From: an uncultured Leucobacter sp.
Lineage (GTDB): Bacteria; Actinomycetota; Actinomycetes; Actinomycetales; Microbacteriaceae
Direction of reading: 5' to 3'
NCBI GenBank assembly: GCA_937872275.1
Contig: CALMSE010000190.1
Coordinates: 1 to 8,691 of the forward strand
Length of the DNA: 8,691 bases
The position numbers and the translations under genes were made by a program. Within the stretch, counting starts at the first letter, position 1; every line of letters begins with the position of its first letter. Below, one piece after another: positions 4,934 through 8,691 of this stretch. The notes below the pieces were generated by a model. That model was given only the letters and a program-made list of their open reading frames with translations. It was not told the origin of the DNA and did not search any database.

Positions 4934-7728
4934 GGATCCACGGTGGTCTCGGACGGCGCCTCCGGCTGCAGCTCCATCGCGACGGTCTCGGTCGCGGTCT
5001 TCGCCGCGGTCTCGAGCTTCTGCGCGTTCGTGAGCACCTCGCCCAGGCTCTCGAAGTAGCGCGCGACGGCGACCCGCTCCACCTTGAGCTGGGCCATGCG
5101 ATCCTCGGCCGCGGCGAGCACCTTCGCGGCGCGATCCTCGGCCGCCGTGAAGGTGACGTGGGCGCGCTGCTCGGCCTCCTGAACGACGGTCGCGGCCCGC
5201 TGCTCGGCCTCCGCGATCCGCGCGTTCGCCTCGGCGGTCGAGTCGACCGTGATGCGGCGGTACTCGTCGTGGGCGGCGGCGATCTGCGCCTGCAACTCGG
5301 CGAGCATGGCCTGAGCGGTCGCGATCTCCTCCTGCGAGGCCCGGGCCGACTCGGCGAGCCGTTCGGCGATCTCGCGGTCCAGCTGCTCGCGCTGCTCCGC
5401 CGAACTGCGGGTGAACTCCTCGCGTTCCCGTCGGGTGCGATCGGCGGTCTCGCGAGCCCGATCCTCCACGTCCGCGCGCAGCTCGGCCAGCGCCGTCTCC
5501 TCGCTCGCGCGGTGCTCGGCGAGCTCGGCGACGGTGTCGGCACGCAGCAGGTCGGTCTCCTCGGCCACCTCGGCGCGCTTCAGCGCGATCTCGAGCGCGA
5601 GCGTCTCCGCCGCCTCGGCGCGCTCGCGCTCCAGGCGTTCCGCGTGGGCCTCGGCGAGCGCAGCGAGGTGCCGCTCGTGCTCGTCGCGTTCGCGCGACAG
5701 ATCGGCCTCGAGCTTGCTGCGGTCGCGGTCGAGCCGAAGCTCGAACTCCTCGCGGTCGAGCCCCAGCGTCGCGGCGGCCTCTTCGCGCTGCTGATCCAGG
5801 CGTGAGTCCTGCGCGCTCGCGAGGTTCGCGAGCAGCAGCCGGTGGTCGTCGAGCTCGGCGGCGAGGCGCTCGGCCTGCACTCGCCGCTCCTCCTCGAGCG
5901 TCGCGCGGTGCTCCTCGTCGGCGGTCGAGAGGCGGACCGCATGCGCTTCGAGCTCGTTCGCGATCCGCTGCTCGTGCTCGTCGCGCTCGCGGACGAGGCG
6001 CTCGGCGGCCGCCTCCGCCGCGTGCGCCTGCTCCTCGCGCTCCCGGGCCAGCGCGGTCTCGTGCTCCGCCCGTTCGCGCGCGATCAGCGCGGAGTGGTCC
6101 TCGAGTTCGCCCGCGATCCGCTGCTCGTGCTCGTCCCGCTCGCGGGCGAGCAGATCCTGCTGCTTCTGGCTGGCCCGGGCGAGTGCGGCCTCGTGCTCCT
6201 CGGCCTCCCTGGTGATGCGCTCGGCGTGCGCCGCGGACTCCCGCTCGATGCGAGCGGTGTGTTCGCCCCGCTCGCGAGCGATCGACTCGTCGTGCTCGGC
6301 GCGCTCCCGTGCGATCCGCGCCTCGTGCTCGCCGGTCTCCCGGGCGACGAGCTCGTCGTGCGCCGCGCGATCGCGTTCCACCGCGTCGCGGGCGTCGCCG
6401 ATCGAGCGTTCGTGCTCCTCCCGCTCCCGCGCCAGGCGCGAGGCGTGCTCCTCGAGCTCACGGGTGATCCGGCCCGTGTGCTCCTCCTGCTCCCGGGCCA
6501 GCTGGGCGGCGTGCTCGGCGCGCTCCTGCTCCAGCGCGGCCTCGTGCTCGACCCGTTCCCTCGTCAGCGCGGCCTGGTGCTCTTCATCCGCCCGCGCGCG
6601 ATCCGCGTCGAAGCGCTCGGCGGCGCGCTCGCGCTCGCGCAGCGCCAAGGAAGCGAGCGTCGCGAGCTCGGCTCGCTGCGCCTCGGCGGTGCGCTGCAGC
6701 TCCGCCTCGTGCTCCGCGCGCTGCAGGCCCAGACGCTCCTCGTGGCCCTGCTCGGCCGTCTCGAGGCGCAGCCGATGGGCGGCTCCCTCGAGGGCGATGG
6801 CCTCGTCGTGCTCGGCGCGCTCCTGCGCGATGCGGGCCCGGAGCGTCTCGATCTCCTCGGTGAGCGTACGGCGCAGATCGTTCATCTCGGCGGTGAGGGC
6901 GCGCTCGCGCTCCTCGAAGCGCGCGCGAAGCTCGGCCTCCTCGCGCTGGACGCGGGCCTCGTGCTCGGCCCGGGCGCGTTCGGCCTCGCTGGCCAGACGC
7001 GTGCGCTCGAGCGCCGCCTCCCGCTCGCTCTCCTCCTGCCGCTGCGCCAGCGCCGCGGCTGCGCGCTCGGTGCTGCTGCGCAACTCCTCGGCCTCGGCCC
7101 GGGCGTCGCCGGTCAGCCGTTCGGCCTCGGCCTCGGCCCGGGTGCGCAGCGCGCGCACCTCGGCGCGCGCGGTCTCCATGAGCAGGGTCGAGTCGCGCTC
7201 GGCGCTCGCGCTCGTGAGCCCCGCCTGGTGCTGCGAGTCCTGCAGCAGGCGCTTCGCCTCTGCGCTCGAGCGGCTGCTCAGCTCCTCGGACTCCGCGCGG
7301 GCCCGGCCGAGCACGGTCTCGGCCTGCTCCGTGGCGGAGGTGACGAGTTCGTCGGCCCGGGCCTGCGCCTGGGCGAGCAGGCGCTTCGTCTCGGCCTCGG
7401 TCTGGCGCCGCAGCTTCTCGGCGTCGGCGTCGGCCTGGGCGATGAGTCGCTGGGCGTGGTCCTCGGCGATCTTGAGGCTCTTCTCGACCCGCAGGCCGAG
7501 ACCGCTGTATCCGGTCGCGCCGAGCTCGGAGATCTGGCCCTGCAGATCGGCGATCAGCGCGCGATGCTCCTCGCTCTCGGCGACGGAGCGGCGGTACGCG
7601 GTCTGCAACGACTCCACGTGGGCCTGCATCGTGCCGAGCTGCTGCGAGAGCGCCCCCACTCGTTCATCGACCTCGGCGCGGTGGTAGCCGCGCAGGACGA
7701 CTGAGAATTTCGGGTCGGTATCGGTCAC
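4930..7728 (-). CDS. Large DivIVA-like coiled-coil protein, Scy/FilP-type cytoskeletal scaffold candidate
   Basis: From GTG 7728 the protein has 932 residues and no membrane segment or signal peptide. Residues 7-30 (FSVVLRGYHRAEVDERV and following) resemble the N-terminal membrane-targeting segment of DivIVA. GLGLRVEKSLKIAEDHAQRL (76-95) resembles the start of Scy/FilP-like proteins. Residues about 95-235 are A/E/R-rich coiled coil. Residues 288-741 parse into 40 hendecads with two extra heptads (453-459, 570-576); a further heptad slip may lie at 270-276. The rest is coiled coil to about 906, with VERVAVARYFESLGEVL at 883-899, and a short acidic tail. Family knowledge: such proteins assemble into filaments or polar scaffolds organising growth and division. 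GTG 7728 is chosen for GGAGG at 7733-7737; an alternative start at GTG 7788 or ATG 7785 adds about 20 basic residues. It is the first gene of an operon with rnhA. Exact function is inferred. Confidence 0.85.
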   Translation of the reverse strand: MTDTDPKFSVVLRGYHRAEVDERVGALSQQLGTMQAHVESLQTAYRRSVAESEEHRALIADLQGQISELGATGYSGLGLRVEKSLKIAEDHAQRLIAQADADAEKLRRQTEAETKRLLAQAQARADELVTSATEQAETVLGRARAESEELSSRSSAEAKRLLQDSQHQAGLTSASAERDSTLLMETARAEVRALRTRAEAEAERLTGDARAEAEELRSSTERAAAALAQRQEESEREAALERTRLASEAERARAEHEARVQREEAELRARFEERERALTAEMNDLRRTLTEEIETLRARIAQERAEHDEAIALEGAAHRLRLETAEQGHEERLGLQRAEHEAELQRTAEAQRAELATLASLALRERERAAERFDADRARADEEHQAALTRERVEHEAALEQERAEHAAQLAREQEEHTGRITRELEEHASRLAREREEHERSIGDARDAVERDRAAHDELVARETGEHEARIARERAEHDESIARERGEHTARIERESAAHAERITREAEEHEAALARASQKQQDLLARERDEHEQRIAGELEDHSALIARERAEHETALAREREEQAHAAEAAAERLVRERDEHEQRIANELEAHAVRLSTADEEHRATLEEERRVQAERLAAELDDHRLLLANLASAQDSRLDQQREEAAATLGLDREEFELRLDRDRSKLEADLSRERDEHERHLAALAEAHAERLERERAEAAETLALEIALKRAEVAEETDLLRADTVAELAEHRASEETALAELRADVEDRARETADRTRREREEFTRSSAEQREQLDREIAERLAESARASQEEIATAQAMLAELQAQIAAAHDEYRRITVDSTAEANARIAEAEQRAATVVQEAEQRAHVTFTAAEDRAAKVLAAAEDRMAQLKVERVAVARYFESLGEVLTNAQKLETAAKTATETVAMELQPEAPSETTVDP
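5506..6867 (-). repeat. 33-bp/11-residue tandem repeat tract (hendecad coiled coil)
   Basis: Within the coiled-coil gene, the coding strand repeats every 33 bp for about 1.36 kb. The protein consensus is roughly R/A-I/L-A-R-E-R-x-E-H-E-x. Sequential units include ALTRERVEHEA (residue 387), ALEQERAEHAA (398), QLAREQEEHTG (409), RITRELEEHAS (420) and RLAREREEHER (431). The register holds over 40 units apart from 7-residue insertions at 453-459 and 570-576. DNA copies have diverged, but a 24-bp stretch is identical at 5959-5982 and 6112-6135, 153 bp (51 codons) apart. Confidence 0.9.
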
Positions 7729-7732
7729 GGAT

Positions 7733-7737
7733 CCTCC
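7733..7737 (-). promoter_or_regulatory. Ribosome binding site deciding the coiled-coil start
   Basis: The minus strand reads GGAGG here, followed by ATCC and GTG at 7728-7726. The 4-nt spacer is a little short but this is the best Shine-Dalgarno upstream of the DivIVA-like segment. It favours GTG 7728 over the upstream in-frame codons at 7788 and 7785. Confidence 0.65.
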
Positions 7738-7794
7738 GGGTGACTGCGATCGGCCTCGGCGCGGCCGGTTGCCGGGCGTGCCCATCACGAGGCA

Positions 7795-7822
7795 ATGATA
7801 GTCGACGCGCTCTCTTCCCCAA
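7795..7822 (-). promoter_or_regulatory. Candidate promoter for the coiled-coil/rnhA operon
   Basis: On the minus strand TTGGGG (7822-7817) and TATCAT (7800-7795) are separated by 16 bp and fit a SigA-type promoter. The predicted start is close to 7788. This gives a leader of about 60 nt before GTG 7728, or a leaderless start at the in-frame GTG 7788. Confidence 0.5.
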
Positions 7823-7825
7823 CGA

Positions 7826-7854
7826 TTCGGAGAAAGCTCGGGTAGCGTTATGTT
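7826..7854 (+). promoter_or_regulatory. Candidate divergent promoter for the right-end membrane protein
   Basis: TTCGGA (7826-7831) and TATGTT (7849-7854) are 17 bp apart on the plus strand. TAGCGT at 7843-7848 is an alternative -10. A start near 7861 gives a leader of about 77 nt that begins with the 10-bp palindrome GTGCGCGCAC (7861-7870) and ends with AGGAGG at 7928-7933. The -35 match is weak. Confidence 0.35.
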
Positions 7855-7937
7855 CGACGTGTGCGCGCACTCCCGCGTCCTGCAGGAGCGCGCGCGTCGA
7901 TGATCAAGACTTCCCAACGCATCTTTCAGGAGGGCCC

Positions 7938-8691
7938 GTGCGCTTTGCGATCGCGATCGCGGTACTCGTACTGTCGGGCATCGCCTTCATCCTCGGGATC
8001 GGGCAACGCACGTTCCTCGCGCCGCCCGCGGAGATCGCGCTCGGCTCGAGCGAGGGCATCTCCTCCGGCTACGCGGTCATCCCGGCTGCGGCCTTCGACG
8101 CCTCTGAGGGGGTTCCGAATGTCGCAGTCGACGCCGAGGAGGCCTTCGCGGCGGTCGGCTCCCAGCGCGATGTCGAGGCCTGGGTCGCGGCCTTCGACCA
8201 CGCGGTGATCGGAGCGGAGACCAAGGCCAAGGCGCTCGAGCTGCGCGAGGTGCCGGGCGACGCGTCGGTGCTCGCCGGTGCGGAGGCGCAGGGCGATGCG
8301 GCCGCGGGTGACGCGACGGACGCCGCCGACGGCGACGCGGCGGATCCCGGCGCGAGCGGGAGCGCGGACGCAGAGGATCGGGAGGCCGGCTTCCTCGATC
8401 CCCGCGGCAGCGATCTCTGGCTCACGGAGTCGAGCGCCGGCAACGGCGAGCTGCGCTTCGCGGTCGAGCTCGACGACGACGAGGCGGTGCTGATCGCGAC
8501 CTCCGCCTCGCAGGGACTGGGCGAGGGCGTCTCACTCGTCTGGACGCAGGACCGCAGCACCCCCTTCGCGGGTCCGCTGCTCGTGACCGGCGCGGTGCTC
8601 GCGGTGCTCGGCGGCGTGCTCTACCTGCTCGCCGTCGACCACGACCGCCGCGGCCTGGGCCCGCGCCGCGGCCGCAAGGGCCCGCTGCCCG
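7938..8691 (+). CDS. Two-helix membrane protein of unknown function, 3' end beyond the window
   Basis: The frame from GTG 7938 is open to the window edge (251 codons seen, no stop). AGGAGG at 7928-7933 with a 4-nt spacer supports the start. An N-terminal hydrophobic helix (residues about 2-22: FAIAIAVLVLSGIAFILGIG) is followed by QRTFLAPP and a soluble region of about 185 residues. Within it, roughly 115-150 is a low-complexity Ala/Asp/Gly stretch (GDAAAGDATDAADGDAAD and similar). A second hydrophobic helix (about 210-232) precedes a strongly basic tail rich in R, K and G. The predicted topology is both ends in the cytoplasm with the middle domain outside. It resembles a membrane protein family of Microbacteriaceae that is sometimes labelled 'glycosyltransferase', but I see no DxD or other catalytic motif, so I leave it unnamed. 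Confidence 0.75.
   Translation, partial: MRFAIAIAVLVLSGIAFILGIGQRTFLAPPAEIALGSSEGISSGYAVIPAAAFDASEGVPNVAVDAEEAFAAVGSQRDVEAWVAAFDHAVIGAETKAKALELREVPGDASVLAGAEAQGDAAAGDATDAADGDAADPGASGSADAEDREAGFLDPRGSDLWLTESSAGNGELRFAVELDDDEAVLIATSASQGLGEGVSLVWTQDRSTPFAGPLLVTGAVLAVLGGVLYLLAVDHDRRGLGPRRGRKGPLP

Noticed and set aside
4029..5543. A 504-residue minus-strand frame overlapping rnhA and the coiled-coil 3' end
   Set aside because: It is out of frame with two well-supported genes on the same strand, and the translation is R/P/S-rich noise.
5506..6867. Possible CRISPR-like or minisatellite array because of the 33-bp periodicity
   Set aside because: There are no identical repeats with unique spacers; the periodicity is that of an 11-residue protein repeat under coding constraint.
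5842..7704. A 620-residue open frame on the + strand opposite the coiled-coil gene, and a 491-residue frame at 6212-7687
   Set aside because: Both are shadows. GC-rich, 33-bp periodic coding DNA without A/T-rich codons keeps several frames open; the translations are monotonous L/G/R/A or S/R/A strings without domains. The minus frame has an RBS, promoter, DivIVA-like head and regular hendecads.
7861..8208. A 115-residue frame starting at GTG 7861, right after the candidate -10
   Set aside because: It could be a leaderless start, but the translation is R/S-rich and runs out of frame through the convincing membrane-protein gene that begins at 7938 with AGGAGG.

Overview
This window is GC-rich chromosomal DNA from an actinobacterium. 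The strong G/C bias at third codon positions, frequent GTG starts, leaderless-looking promoters and the order tsf-pyrH-frr-cdsA followed by a DivIVA-repeat gene all fit Microbacteriaceae (Leucobacter/Microbacterium-like). That family placement is inferred from gene order and protein style, not from a database search. No tRNA, rRNA, CRISPR array, insertion sequence or prophage gene is visible.

Left part (1-2863, + strand): a conserved housekeeping block. It holds the 3' end of tsf (elongation factor Ts), a strong hairpin, then pyrH (UMP kinase), frr (ribosome recycling factor) and cdsA (CDP-diacylglycerol synthase). Middle part (2913-4376, + strand): three growth- or envelope-flavoured genes. 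They are a 183-residue protein built from four DivIVA-type helical repeats, a secreted lysozyme-fold protein with the aggregation-promoting-factor type of transglycosylase domain, and a small CxxC/His-rich protein whose start overlaps the previous stop.

Right part: a convergent - strand pair transcribed leftward from about 7790. The first gene encodes a 932-residue coiled-coil protein with a DivIVA-like N-terminus. The second is rnhA (RNase HI), whose ATG overlaps the coiled-coil stop codon. A 209-bp intergenic region with back-to-back candidate promoters separates this pair from a + strand gene for a two-helix membrane protein that runs off the right edge.

The most notable object is the coiled-coil protein. 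Residues 288-741 parse into 40 eleven-residue units (hendecads) with only two seven-residue insertions, and 25 of the 40 units carry a histidine at one fixed position that is otherwise filled by F, L, V, A or Q. The architecture recalls the Streptomyces polarity scaffolds Scy and FilP. Together with the four-repeat DivIVA protein and the wall-active enzyme, it suggests a locus concerned with polar growth or division-site organisation. The functional link is inference; the repeats and motifs are directly visible. I see no defence, toxin-antitoxin or biosynthetic system.
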